A DNA stretch of 51,734 bases from Lingula anatina (taxonomy: Eukaryota; Brachiopoda; Lingulata; Lingulida; Lingulidae). The position numbers and the translations under genes were made by a program. Of the stretch, positions 10,432 through 22,612 are shown piece by piece (position 1 is the stretch's first letter; the number at the start of each line of letters is the position of its first letter). The DNA is taken from positions 356,388 to 408,121 of the forward strand of contig NW_019775440.1 of assembly GCF_001039355.2 (NCBI RefSeq), given 5' to 3'. The notes below the pieces were generated by a model. It saw only the letters and a list, made by a program, of their open reading frames with translations, did not search any database and was not told the origin of the DNA.

Positions 10432-10683
10432 GTAAGGAGGCAGTCCTTAGAAAGCAGGTAAAGAAAATATTCCACAGCGGCGGCACAAACGTATCTTAGG
10501 TGGTGTGACGATTGAAATGGAAAAGATGCTGACATTCAGTTACGTGCAATTTGTGATACCTTGCACTTCGATTTTTTTTTTTTTTTTTGCAATGATATTG
10601 TAAAACATGTTTTTAATACACCATTTAATGCCACAAATAATATCTGCGTTGTTTCGATGTCTTTTGACTGACCATCTCGTTCC

Positions 10684-10684
10684 A

Positions 10685-10739
<55 letters not shown>
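10684..10739. repeat. Compound (CT)n-(CA)n microsatellite
   Basis: CT repeats followed directly by about 19 CA units. On the minus strand this is (GT)n-(GA)n, the same order as the plus strand of the array at 10070-10159, so the two form an inverted pair about 520 bp apart. Confidence 0.95.
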
Positions 10740-10741
<2 letters not shown>

Positions 10742-10799
10742 GCGCGTTAATGTATTTTCACTATGTATACATTTGTACAAGACTCCAACAAGCAGTTAA

Positions 10800-11020
10800 C
10801 ACACCCTGCCCTTCGGATTCGCCCTTCCTCATGTTTAACTGGATCATTGGACGCGGTTCGTCCTGCAGTGAATATGTTCATCGTCGACAGAGAACGCGGG
10901 CGGTCAGACATCAACGCCTGAAGCGGTGCAACGCGACGTAACACTGTTTGAAATCAAGCTGGGCGACACGGCCGGGCAATTAGCGCCACGCTCGAAGGTA
11001 GAGGTTCTGTGAGCGTCTGT
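10800..11020. promoter_or_regulatory. Local CpG-rich patch, possible promoter
   Basis: Against an AT-rich background this stretch has many CpG steps, for example GACGCGGTTCG, CATCGTCGACAG, AACGCGGGCGG and GCGACACGGCCGGGC. A TATAAAA occurs just right of it at 11028-11034, but it is too close to the ATG at 11038 to serve that frame. Open frames exist on both strands here simply because stops are rare in GC-richer DNA. Regulatory function is inferred from composition only. Confidence 0.25.
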
Positions 11021-11037
11021 TAAGGTTTATAAAACAT

Positions 11038-11229
11038 ATGGTCTTGGCGAATCGCGGAGAAGAAGAAATTAGCCTCTTGAAAGAGAGATATGTAAACGCA
11101 TTAGCTGGATATTTTGCAAACAGAAATAAAAATAGGACTTGTAGATTCGTTAGTGTAAGACTTGGCTGTAGTGAGGTTATTCCCTCTATTCTTACGCGAA
11201 AAATACTTTTATGCATACCTCAAAGTTAA
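11038..11229 (+). CDS. Small open frame, possible first coding exon (unknown)
   Basis: The ATG at 11038 opens 63 codons to a TAA at 11227-11229. The first half, after MVLANRGE, reads EEISLLKERYVNALAGYFAN, a charged helix-like composition with coding-style codons. A donor-like AGT|GTAAGA at 11154 could end it as an initial exon of 39 codons. The reading frame is also open for 13 codons upstream of the ATG. It sits just right of a CpG-rich patch, which fits a gene start. The family is not recognised, and a chance frame is a real possibility. Confidence 0.3.
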   Translation: MVLANRGEEEISLLKERYVNALAGYFANRNKNRTCRFVSVRLGCSEVIPSILTRKILLCIPQS

Positions 11230-11467
11230 GTCTCATTAAATCGACAGCACGTATTTGCGTCCGTGTCACTAGAAATACATACACCATCAAATTTTAATTG
11301 TGTATCTAATTAACAGAACAAACAACATTCACTCAATCTTTTTCTTATATTGCTAAAGCACGTCAATCAAAACGTTGACCTCATCGACAATAATACAAGA
11401 ATGAGGGCAGTAGTCTTGATTCTAAGTAGTCTAGGAAGTCTTTAAGTACGTGCGAGTAGATCAATTC

Positions 11468-11723
11468 TCACTCCAGGTGAGCGACGATCCATATCTCCTT
11501 ACCCTGAAAAAATATGATCACATAGAGGTAGGGTATGTATACGCCTTACCTGGGCTCTACCTGGCGTTGTTTTCATATTGACTATAAACAGATCTAGAAA
11601 CACGGAATTGTTTGAATATCGCTGACACTCTAAACAAAGATCAAAGACACTCCATGATTGATCTGATAACCGCAGATGTGTTATGTAAATAAACGCAAGT
11701 TCTTCTTTAGTCGGATATGTTAT
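11468..11723 (-). CDS. Candidate two-part coding segment with a 46-nt intron
   Basis: Minus strand. The acceptor AACAG, with a pyrimidine tract upstream (TTCTTTCGTCTCCGTTCTC), is followed by exactly 58 open codons (11723-11550) ending at the donor CAG|GTAAGG. The peptide starts ITYPTKEELAFIYITHLRLS and ends NMKTTPGRAQ. After 46 nt bounded by GTAAGG and TTTTTTCAG, the frame continues in phase 0 as GKEIWIVAHLE and stops (TGA at 11468-11470). Unspliced, the frame also stays open through the intron and stops at TAA just inside the next segment (11499-11501). It has no ATG until near its 3' end. The family is not recognised. Confidence 0.3.
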
Positions 11724-14700
11724 CTGTTTGGAACCCGGTAAGCATCATTTCGAGAACGGAGACGAAAGAAGGCGTACATCATTATGAACAATTCAGCAGG
11801 AAAATATTATGTGAGATAAATGATGCTATTGAATCATTCTAAGGTATCCTTGGTTAAAAGTGGTGTTGCTGACAAGATTGCAAAGAAATGCGGATCACGA
11901 ACTGAAATTGAGCATAGGCGGAAGGTCAAGACAATGAAATACATTGAAACAAAAAAAGGTTTCATTTATTTGAATAGCGAGACCTAAGGTACGAAAAAAT
12001 AACCCAAAAGTGATAATAATAGATTCGATGAGAGGAGAAAAAAAATTAACGTAAAATAACAAATTGGGAGATAAAACAAGATATAAAAAAGAGGAGAGAA
12101 CATAGATTTAAGAGACAATAGAAAACACCAATTAAAGGCGTGATGAAACAGGATTTGACAAAAACAAGAAAAAATGGGTAATGAGAAAAATCCGAATCGT
12201 TTTACACCAGATTGATTGGTCTCCAAATCGATGCAATAGCCTCCGTCGATGTCGGTAAATATCCCGGAGGAAGAATTCTGCTGCATCACTGCTATGTGTT
12301 AACGTGCCGTTTCGCAATGTTTCATTATTTTGCTAATTGCTTTTTCTGGTTAGGTATGTACACAGTCGCCAATGACGTTAAGTTGACGGGGTAAAAGGTG
12401 CTACAGGCCAATTTAATAGACAATCACAATATAAAGCTTATTTCCACCACCAAATTGCCTAAAGCTTTCGCCACTGCCGAACGGAGAGGTGGGGTCAGAG
12501 AGCACTATTTTAATGCGAAATTTACTGTCGTTGTTCAAACAAAGTCTACTTAATTGTTTTAACACGCCCCATTGGTTCTCCAGTGCTAACATTTTTTCAC
12601 CCTGGGTTCCAGTTTTAAAAGTCAAAATTATCTTTTTGTGAAATTTTGCTTAACCGTTCAACTTTTTAGGTGTTCCAATTGAAGGTTTCAAAGGTATCTA
12701 GGAATGCAGGATTAACTCCGGGTAACTTTTTTTCCTTTAGAAACAAACCAGATTTGTGTTTGTGGCTACAGGTTTTCACATCCTAGTGTACCTTTGGGCA
12801 ACCACGATAAATAAATACCTCATTACTGGCCTGCATAATAAAATGCTTAACGCATAAATATTTCTTGTAAATATTTAGCTTACGACACACTCATTAAGGT
12901 TAAGACGTTTTAATGGGGTTAGGAAATCTAAACTATTATTTGGGATGACCCTCCGGCAGGGTACCGAGATACGCAAGGGCGGGGAAGTCTTATATAAAAA
13001 GATGTTTATTAATCTGTCATCAGTGATCTTAAGGGCTTTTGGAATTAAAATGTCAATCTCGTTGAGTGTAATACAAAATGCATCTGTTCTTTTTATCCCC
13101 ACGAAAAGGCCTGAGCAAAGCTGCATACATTTACATATTTTTGTCGTCATCGCTTTGCTTCAATTGTAAAAGATTTGGCTATACTACATATGCACGTAAC
13201 AAGGATGATTTCTAATAATTTTTGTATAACTGAAGGCGAATGTCCCGACCTAAATCTTGAATTTGCTAGATTGGATGTGCGTGACTAGGCATACTTTTTG
13301 TCACTGAAAAAGAAGAAAGACTGTGACCATGATAAAAACGTCTATAATGGAGAGTCATTAGTGCGACGTGAAGATGAAATAAAGTGAGAGATATTCAATA
13401 AAAAGCGAGGACTCTGTAATTAGGACACCTGTGAGATTCACAGAGCTGACGACTTTTCAATTGAAAGCAATCATAAGGCACTGATAAACGGTATATTTTC
13501 TTCCACGGAAAACATATAGTTTTGATGGCCAACTGTACCCTACTAGCCTGGTTTTTGACGATTTTTTATATTTGTAAAAAATATATATATATTCGCCGAT
13601 AACTGTTCGTGAGTGCCCCTTTTCTTCTTTTTGTCTGGCGCCTTTTAAATGAAATTTCCTCAACTGAGCAATCGCATTTACGTTAATTGGTTTGTGCTAT
13701 CTTCTAGACTGAAGTCATATAAATCAGCCGTTTAAGGGGGGCACGACTCCAAGAAATGGCTTCAATTGCAATAAAGATTCATCAAACTCTTTTCAGCTGG
13801 TCAAAGAACGGTTCCAGTTGATCTCGTAATCTTTGAAATGTGTTTGTTGGAGTTTTCGTGTAATCTTCTTGCCTTCGTAATCCCATTGGAATGCCCAAGA
13901 AACACTTAGATGTAATCATTTTGACTTTAACATGCAATCTAATTTGATTCTGCAGCTCTTTGTAAAATACAGACTATTTATTTGCTTAGCTTTTTGACCT
14001 CCATATTAAACGCAGTGTTTCGTCGTTTATCCGGACCGTGCGAATAAAGAGAGTTAAAACGGCTTTCTTTAGCTGGCAAAAGTGATAGGCAAGGAAGAGG
14101 CCTACTATACTATGCATCGGTCCCAAGCATGTTGATTAAGTTATTTGGAGCTTGTGTTTCTCACATGGCGTTGTATTTCCATTGCTAACACCTTAATCCC
14201 TCCAATTTCTGTACAATAATAAAACATTTTAAAGGTGATATTAGTTTTAAGCGGAACAATCCTGTGCATAGTTATAAGAAAAAACACTGCTCTGGCACAT
14301 ACGCACACAATGCTTTGCAACATAAAAAGAAACCGTGTTTACAAGAAACGAATGTACCAAAGCCGAAAAACACATAACATTTGTTTAGTGTGTTTTTAAG
14401 ATTACAAACATTACGTATGTATTTATGTTTCCCCCCTAAGGTTTCATGCAAAAGATACGTGCACACGTAAAGCGTGGGAGTCGGGGGCTGGGGAAAGGTG
14501 TCTCTTGTTTTTAACAACTGCTCTAGGGGAGAAAGAGACCGATACTGCTTCAATCCCGACCTCTGAAGGGTCTTTACCTTCACTTTTTTTTGTAAAATAT
14601 GCAACAAGTATAATCTATCTATTACCGAAGTCACGTTTTATCAACTCTGTGATTCACTGTTCCTGGGCCAGTGTCACAAAATATAATCTTTAGACCTAAA

Positions 14701-17700
14701 CTTTATCTTATTGTTTAGACCAGACTTTTAGTCCACTTCAATTCTGGATAAATCCTCGGTGGCCAACGATAAAAACACAGTAGGCCCTACCTATTGGTCT
14801 ATAACAGTGGACATTACTCTATTGTCAAAAAAGGTACTTTTTGCGGTATGGAAACGTCTTCTTTATAATGGTTTAAGGCATGTTTGTGCGAAAGACGGCC
14901 GATTTCAGGGTAGCTTTACCTGATGGTAGCCTATAACAAAAAACTAGTATTTGTATTCGATGTCAGCTGACAAAAACTTCGCATTTAACCTAAAAAGTCT
15001 GTTTTCACATCGTTCAGTCAAGCAAGCAACAGGGAGGATGTTCCATCTGTCATAAAAACAAAATAACACGATTTAAAGCTGAGTAAGCCATGAACACGAA
15101 TACCACAATTTTCAAAACATTTTTCTTTGTGGTCAAATGTTTTTACAACAGAATGTCAGACCACCCCATTGATAAGCGAGCAAATGCAATTTATTGTGCA
15201 TTATATGTTTTTCTAACTTATTACCACTTGACACGAATATTTCTTATTTATTTTTGTCGTTTGTGAGAATGCTGAACATCATGCTGTCGTGGCATAAAAA
15301 AGTAACTCACCACAAGTTTTCAAAGGTCATTTTACCACCCATAACAAGACTACATGCAAACTACGATTCTGACTTACAACGAAAAAAACTTGTTAACAAC
15401 TTATGGCGGAAAACTTTAAACGAAAACCATCTTTGTTCAAAGGACTCTCCCACTTCATATTGCACTTAACACAAACCCAAAACGTTCATGCGAACTTGAA
15501 CCAGGAAGAAAAAAAGGCCAACTTGCTTATACTTTTGTACTTTGGAAAACCCAAAAGTAATTAAGGTTTCCCTTCACTACAATGTATACCGAATATAGTC
15601 TAATCAAACATCTAAACCCACATCATATACACTTACAGGAGACAGGCAATAGGATTCAAAGTTTGGTATCGTTTGATAAGACATGAGACGGTAGTGGCTT
15701 GGTGTGGATCAATTTAAGCTTGTTTTTGCAAATGTGCAAAGGCTGTGCATGTATACATTTCTATGTGCATCACTAACTATAATAAATATGAATATAAACA
15801 TAAAAGATAAATACAAAGTCGAATATCTATAAAATGGCGAGTTAAGTTTTGGTGTATGTATCTTCTACCTGCCAATCCAAAGGTCATAATCCAATGCCAA
15901 TTGTTCCAGAGCATCGGGGGCATATATCAAGCGTTGCCCATTTTTGTCTGTGAGGGAATCTCATGAGAGTGCAGAACATTTTGAAGTATTTTCTGTTATG
16001 ATGCTAATTCAAATACAAAAAGCTTATAAACAGCGCCACAGCCCTTACATAAGAAATACTATCAGAATATACACGGGGTTTCGGGCAGACACTCAGCAAT
16101 GTTCAAAGCGAAGAGAAAGATCTATTTTGTGCTCAGTGCCAGCTAAAAACGATTGGCCTGCTCCCGAGTTTAGCTCTAATAAGCTCAAAACCCAATTAGC
16201 TGACACATGTCAAAGACACTGACGAGATTAACGGAATTAAGATATTGTCTCTGATCGTTTCGACTCAGTGTAATATTCCGATGGGCAGTTTGTGAAGCAA
16301 ACAGGAAGAACTGAAGTACAGTGATAATGTTTTACTTATTGTTAATCAATACTTTTCGCAGTTGTATTTATCTATAGGGGCCCAATACACAAGGGCGACA
16401 TGACTTTTAAGGCACTTTAATAATGGGGTTTACCATGGGTAAGTTTCAATTCATATGTAGCTTAATTATTACAGGTTGATTGAAAGATTACCACTCTTTT
16501 TGCATTGGCGCGTAATAAAAAATGATAAAGATATTACTGTATGTGCAAGTCGAAAGAAAAATGCGAATGAGCTCGAAAGCATACCCGGGTACGTGTACTA
16601 GTATAGAACAGCACAAGGCCAGAATGAGGTTCATCATGACCAGCTTTTGACCAGATTGTGCATTATACAACGCGGAATTCCCTTTACGCAAGCAGTGGAA
16701 TTCTTACCCTTCGTTAGTTAGACGCAAGCTAACGAATCGAAGATTTTCTCTGCCTATGTACACAAAGCTTCTTGTTTAGGTCAAGTGCAGTAGAGACCTA
16801 CTGTTTTCTTCGCAAAATTTACGTGTAACATCGACCTGGGTGGGATATGAGAGAAGAGCTTCCTTCTCTGGTCTCATCGAGTTGACATACAAAGTAATAC
16901 ACCAACACTCATTTTTTTCCAAAAACACTTCATAAAGGAGCCATTTCCTTATGTTCTACACCGCCAAACCGAGAGTGAGGTCAGAATAGTGGTATTTCAT
17001 TGTGAATAGCCTCTCCCACGCCCCAACTGGAGCTCTCCCCGATATATTATTTTTTTGTTTCAATGAAAAGATCTGAAGGCAATCTAGGATCAATCATATC
17101 AACCTGTGATATATTTCACCCGTCTCGTGCTTGTTAATTGCGTGAATGATTTATTATTGAGAGAACCGTTTGAAGTGCGGAGGCACGGAGTACTTCCTGT
17201 AGCGGAAGAACACGCTCGTCATTGGAACCGCAATTTGTCCTTTTCATTTAATGTTCGTGATCTTCTTTGCAGCCTGCCTTCAATTACCATTTGGTCGTCA
17301 TAACCAGTAGACTGAACATAATGATATAGGTCAAATATACTTCATTACGCCCCCTTCTAGGATGATCTTATACAAGATAGTTCGTGTCAGTCTGGAATTT
17401 TTCAAAATTTCAGAAGTCTACAAAGAATGCATTACGTGCATGTCATAATCTTGCCGCTTGACAACCGAAGAGATCTGATTGATTTAGTTGCCATTGCATT
17501 AAGTGATTGAAATGAAGTTTCACTTGAAAGGCTTTTCAATACAAAAAATAACGTTGCCCAAACTTCCGTCTGGTGCACAAAGTTCATTAGCAATGAGAAA
17601 GGAACACGCGAAATATGATGTCCTCTGCATGAATGAACCACTGTTCAAAGGACCCAAATGACTGAAACCGAGCTCCGTAAAACCAATACTGATTCATTAA

Positions 17701-20700
17701 GTGATAAAAACAACACCTATTACATGACCGAAAACAACAATGCATTACATTGAGGTTACCAATATTGTGATTACAGCTAACCCCTGATGTAAGCCATTAT
17801 ACACGTATTCTCTTTCTTGGCATTTCGAACAATTCCCATTGCCATGGAACCACACAAAGCTTGCGGATCCCAAACATTCTTAATGCTTAATGTTTTGGCC
17901 TCACGGGGAGCCGTTACCTGGCATGCTATTAGCCAGATAAGGTCCATGACAATTTGTTGAATTTGAAAAAAGAGATGGTCCATCCGGGTATGATAATAAT
18001 CTAACCGGAATATTTGTAAGAAAAGTGGGGGCACGCAGTCAGAATTAGTCTGTATCTCGTTTGAAATTAAGGGAAGTATTCTAGAAGGCCTTGGACGGGA
18101 CTTACCACAATGAAATTTAATTTTGAACATCCTAAATGCACCAAAACTGATGGCTTAATGGATGTAAAAGGTGGTGAGAGGCTTTTTGTATTACCTCACT
18201 TTGGACGAGTACATGTACGTTTTTTTTTCACACAATATTCAGAATATCTTCCTAAATAATTATAGTCTCTTTAAAGCGGCAATTCCTATGAAACCCATTG
18301 GCAATGAAGATATTTTCAAAAATATGAACATTTCGCATTCGTACTTGATAAAAAAACTGACATGCCTCACCTCACCTCAGGAAATATACACGTACTACAC
18401 TGTTCTAGAAAATTAAACAGTCGCATCATCGCCAGTTTTGACGTTATCACCGCCAATGATTCTCACTTTATATAACAAAATGCTTTGGTTACTGTATCTG
18501 TTTTACCTTTAAACATAAAAATCTTCAAAAGAAAAGCCTTTTCCAGGCTTCGTTCCAATTCACCCCATAACTCATAACTATCAAAATTAAAGAGAACAAA
18601 AGTCAACTCCTTTCATTACGACCAAATTCTGCTATCAGTGAACGGGTCTAAATACGAAATGTAGAAAAAAGTTAGGGAGAACCCATACCTTGGAAGACAT
18701 ACATTGTAAGCCTAAAAGTTTTCATTATGTCTTTGTCTTTTATGTAAGACCGCCATCAACATTCTGCATACAAAAGTGTTGTTAACAAAAAAAAGAGTAT
18801 CAAAAAGTTTAAAATTACCTCTACTGAAATGGATAACTACCTGGGCATTTAGTGCTTGTCTTTTATCTACACATCAAACATATACAAAAAATAATCTTGA
18901 GAATGATAGATTAACCGTTAAAATATTCTGAATGTTTTCCCTCCAGGGTTGTTGCTTTTTAGCTCATAGTGATACGATCGCTGGAACTATCACGACGAGT
19001 AATGTCAATCGATATCGGTGTTGTATCTTTAAAGATATTCTGTGTTTTGTGGTTGGTTCGCACCACGCGTCTATTTGTATTTGCATAATGTACCAAATCT
19101 ATATATCCTGAGACTGTTTTTGCTTCTTTCTAGAAAAACTCTCTTGAATAGAAAGTAGCGCTATCTCGCTTTTGTCGCATTGAAATAGTGTGAAACACGC
19201 TCTCCGACACAACACAGACCATCTGCATTTAGCATTTTATTTCTGGGGTGGATTATGGGTTCATTTGTACGTTTGTGATGCGCCTGACATTAAGCACTTA
19301 GGGTTTTTAATCTATAGTTACAATACTTTGCATCTGTGCCAAACCACCTCTTAACAAACCCATGTTTCTAAACAAGACCTAATGGTTCCGGTGAAGACTT
19401 CAATAATATGCTTTAAAGTAGACGAAATGTGGATAAAGAGAAAGACTATAAAGGCATCAAAAGATGAAATCTTCTAAAGTACACTGGATATGTGTCACGC
19501 AACAACGGGAAAGAAAAGCGCTGGATGTTGGATTCCTTTTAATGTTTTCACAATGGCGGAGACTGCTGGCACTTTGTCCTTCCTGCCGGCGAGGTTCACA
19601 TGGAACAGCGGAATGATGAAGATAACCTTTTGCCAATTTTTCAATCGTATTTACCCTGGACAGAAGTGCGCGGACCGACACTAATTTCCCCCTGGCCTCT
19701 TCCATGCACTTTTCTTAGAAGCTCGGATTCCCACCCGTCTCATAGTCTAGGTCTTCATTTGATAATTTAATTAGTTTTCCGAATTGCAGGTAAAAACAAC
19801 TCTGAAGTTAACCAGTGAGAATCTGATGGTGTTCAGAAAAAAGCTGTCTCCTCGAGAGAATTTTCAAGTTTTTGTTATAAAGCAGCGATTTTGTTGTAAA
19901 TGCCGGTCTTTCATATGCTGCATCACGCATCGTGCTATATAATGCCTACTTATGACATAGACCACTGTTTCAGTTTTTAAATGCTTTTAATACCTAAAAT
20001 TGAAGAATTACCCTATTTCATCTACTTGAGTTATGGCCCTTTACATGTAAAAATCAAAATGGGACATTCAAACTGATATAAGTTGGCGTACAATTGATTA
20101 CGTGGGTAAGCCACAGCAGAATTCTTAACTGTAAAAAGCAGCAAACGCTGCTTGTTGCCAATCACTTTAGTCCCCAAGAACGCATCAGGGACATAAAACA
20201 ATTAATATGAACACAGACAGCGTTTTCCATTCTGATGATTAGAATTCTTAATGGAAATCACCGCCTTTGACTTCGATAACCGGTGTCAAACGTTCAAGGT
20301 GCGGTTGGCTTTAATTTCTATTATCTGTGGCTGGGTTAATGTAGTATGTCGATAACTTGTGCTATTCCCTGTTCCTAGTAGTACAGTTAAAGCAAGCGCA
20401 GAAAGACAAGAAAATTAGAAATTCATGCTGCGAAATTCGAGAAAGATGTCGATATTTTGGCGAAATGGAAATTTCTTCTGTAACGTCTGTATTAGCGCTT
20501 TCTGCTTGGAATCCAGTATTCTTTCAAGTCTTGGTAAAAAAGTAGTCTGCAAACTCGTTTGTGTAACCCCAAACATATTGCTTTGATTTCTTTTAGCGTT
20601 ATAACATAACCAGACATAGTGTGCATTGGCTTTTCATAATTAGGTACAAGTTGTATAACGGTTGTCATTCTCAGGAGGTCACGCATTCAAGACTTGCTAC

Positions 20701-21417
20701 ATATTTAGACGTTCATTAGTTTTCTCTCAACGCCATGCTTGCTGACCTGTGAGGCTCGCAATCGCTGTCAGTTGGACAAAAAATACTCAGAGAAACACTC
20801 GCACTTAGAGTGTTGGCGGTCTCTGATAAACCCGGGCCAGTACAAGAATTTTGGCACTTAACATCAAGGCAAGGAGAATTAACACAGCAAAAAGTAAATA
20901 TTGTTACGCCTACTCTCTCCTAGGTTCTCTACGTACGTCTGTTATATGACTGCAATGATGGCATCGGAAGAGTTTCAACATTGTGGAATTCTCAAGAGAT
21001 ATGAAAAAATATCACGCAGAGATAACTGAGGCTGAAAAGCCTGTGCTTAATCTATTGTGTTTCTATGCACTTTAGTAGCTTTCACAACAAGCAATATTCA
21101 CCGCGACTTATACGCAACGTGTCTGAAACTGCCCGTTGCAATTGCAGGGAAAGAACCTATTGCATGTTTCAGGACAGAAATGACATACAAAACCCCCAGC
21201 CTTGGTTTGAATGGTTCGTTTCCTGAATTGTGTTGTTGGTAAAAAAATCGACCATTTTCAATACTAGCTATACAGAGATGTCGATTTAGTGAGCCTCAAC
21301 GAACTCACGCAAACGAACATGTCAGTGGGCAATCATACAAATGACTCTTTGTAAATTTCGATGCTACATTTTTATGGGGGCTGACGGCTTGTAAAACATC
21401 ATGAACATCATAATGAA
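11724..21417. other. Long non-coding stretch, no gene supported
   Basis: About 9.7 kb of AT-rich unique-looking DNA. Frames of 60-120 codons occur on both strands (for example 14272-14634 and 17777-18130 on minus, and 15944-16222 on plus). None shows recognisable domains or good splice sites at both ends. Isolated donor-like sites occur on the plus strand near 16438 (GG|GTAAGT) and on the minus strand near 15312 and 18375, without convincing partners. No RNA genes or element termini were seen. It may be intron or intergenic DNA. Confidence 0.5.
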
Positions 21418-21898
21418 GTGAAAATGAAGATACCACACCATAGCTCACGTCTAATTACACCCGGCAAATTGCTCGGGATTGCACATACCTTGTATTATTC
21501 TTGTCCACGGCCGGCAGGCATATGTCGAAGCAATCGAAACTCGAGCCGCTTTTCACACTATGGTTGTCAAACGGAATATTTCATGCCTTTCTATAAAGAG
21601 GCGACGATGCAGAATTCGACCTCGACTGCTTCTGAAGCAACTCTGGAAAGATAATGCGAAGAGGGAGCTATTAATAAGGTCGCCTCGTATTAGTGACGGC
21701 AGACCAGATGGTTGGCTGAAAAGCAGAAGGGGTGTATGCGTGTGTTGGATATATGTAATTTTCCCAGCTGATGCAATGCGATTTTCCCCTCCGCTCTCGG
21801 GAAGGTCTCGTCGTGCAAAACTACAGTGGCCCAAGAGAGTAAAGGATAACTCGATTCCCAGAAGAGGAATTATTTGCAATCTGACCCCCTTTTGCTAA
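21418..21898. other. GC-richer segment with overlapping open frames on both strands
   Basis: A 78-codon frame from ATG 21418 and a roughly 130-codon frame from TTG 21479 overlap on plus, and a 108-codon frame (21553-21879) lies opposite on minus. The first ends FYKEATMQNSTSTASEATLE. None has a recognised domain or clear splice sites. Higher GC alone lengthens frames in all phases, so this may be non-coding. At most one frame could be real. Confidence 0.25.
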
Positions 21899-22000
21899 GA
21901 AAAAGCAATTACTAAGAAATTGCCTGCCTTTGGTATCTCGAACGTGACTGGCTCACTTCGGTTCTCAAAACGAAATTCGATTTTACTGATCATGACTTAA

Positions 22001-22306
22001 AGCAATAATAACTCTTCGTTTCGGCCAAAAAATGAATTTTCCTGGAGTAAACAACAATTTTTCCATACTTACCAATGGTTATTGAATCCATTTTTACATT
22101 CAAAGTTAGTCCCTGGTTTTTTTCTAAAAAGTTTAACAGAGTATAGACATCAATGGAGGTCACGTGGTCTAAAGACAAGTTCAAATATCAGAATAAAAGC
22201 TATAACTGCTGTTTTTGTGGTAAAACAGAATATATTATATTTCTATGAGTTATTCACAAGGTTTTTAGCGTGAAATATAGGTCTCATACGAAGAGTTATT
22301 ATCCCT
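22001..22306. mobile_element. TTAA-flanked inverted-repeat element
   Basis: The unit lies between two TTAA copies (21997-22000 and 22307-22310). It starts AGCAATAATAACTCTTCG and ends with the inverse of AGGGATAATAACTCTTCG (16 of 18 bases matching, with weaker similarity further in). TTAA target duplications are characteristic of piggyBac-type and Kolobok-type elements, so this is likely a non-autonomous derivative of one of those. A second end of the same family sits at 47055-47100. It encloses an exon-like segment at 22073-22168. Confidence 0.65.
22073..22168 (-). CDS. Exon-like segment inside the TTAA element
   Basis: Minus strand. A strong acceptor (GAACTTGTCTTTAG|AC) and a near-perfect donor (ATTG|GTAAGTATGG) bound 96 nt that are open in one frame only, in phase 1 at both ends. 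The peptide includes HVTSIDVYTLLNFLEKNQG and ends VKMDSITIG. Splice-signal quality is the best among the candidates here. Because it lies within a small inverted-repeat element, it may be an exonised transposon segment, a remnant of transposase coding, or chance. The family is not recognised. Confidence 0.3.
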
Positions 22307-22386
22307 TTAACTGTTTGTTTATATAAATATATCCAATGAGTTTTGACAAAATAATTAAACAAATGTTACATAGACTTTGCCACTGT

Positions 22387-22612
22387 GTTTTTTTATGTTG
22401 TGTTCATTTCACTATCTATTCGTTTATTTTTTATTCACCCATTTATTAACCTTTTCATCTTTTTATTCATTCATTCATTTCCCCTATTTTCTTTCTTTAT
22501 CCTTTCCTCTACTTCTCTGCCTAGCTATCTTTCTCTCTTACCTACTTATTTATTTATTTATTTATTTATTTCATCATTCATGTGCATCAAAACAAAGAAC
22601 ATGTTTTTCTAA
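22387..22612. repeat. Pyrimidine-rich low-complexity tract with (TTTA)n
   Basis: T- and C-rich sequence with repeated TTCATTCATT and a (TTTA)n run at about 22544-22570. The long hydrophobic frames that cross it are compositional artefacts. Confidence 0.85.

Noticed and set aside
14272-14634. 120-codon minus-strand frame
   Set aside because: Irregular composition, no domain, no good splice sites, and an overlapping plus-strand frame.
17777-18130. 117-codon minus-strand frame
   Set aside because: No recognisable domain or splice support. Composition does not separate it from chance.
18376-18404. 29-nt minus-strand microexon between TTTAATTTTCTAG and CTGAG|GTGAGG
   Set aside because: The splice signals are good, but it is too short to judge coding, and such pairs are expected by chance in AT-rich DNA.
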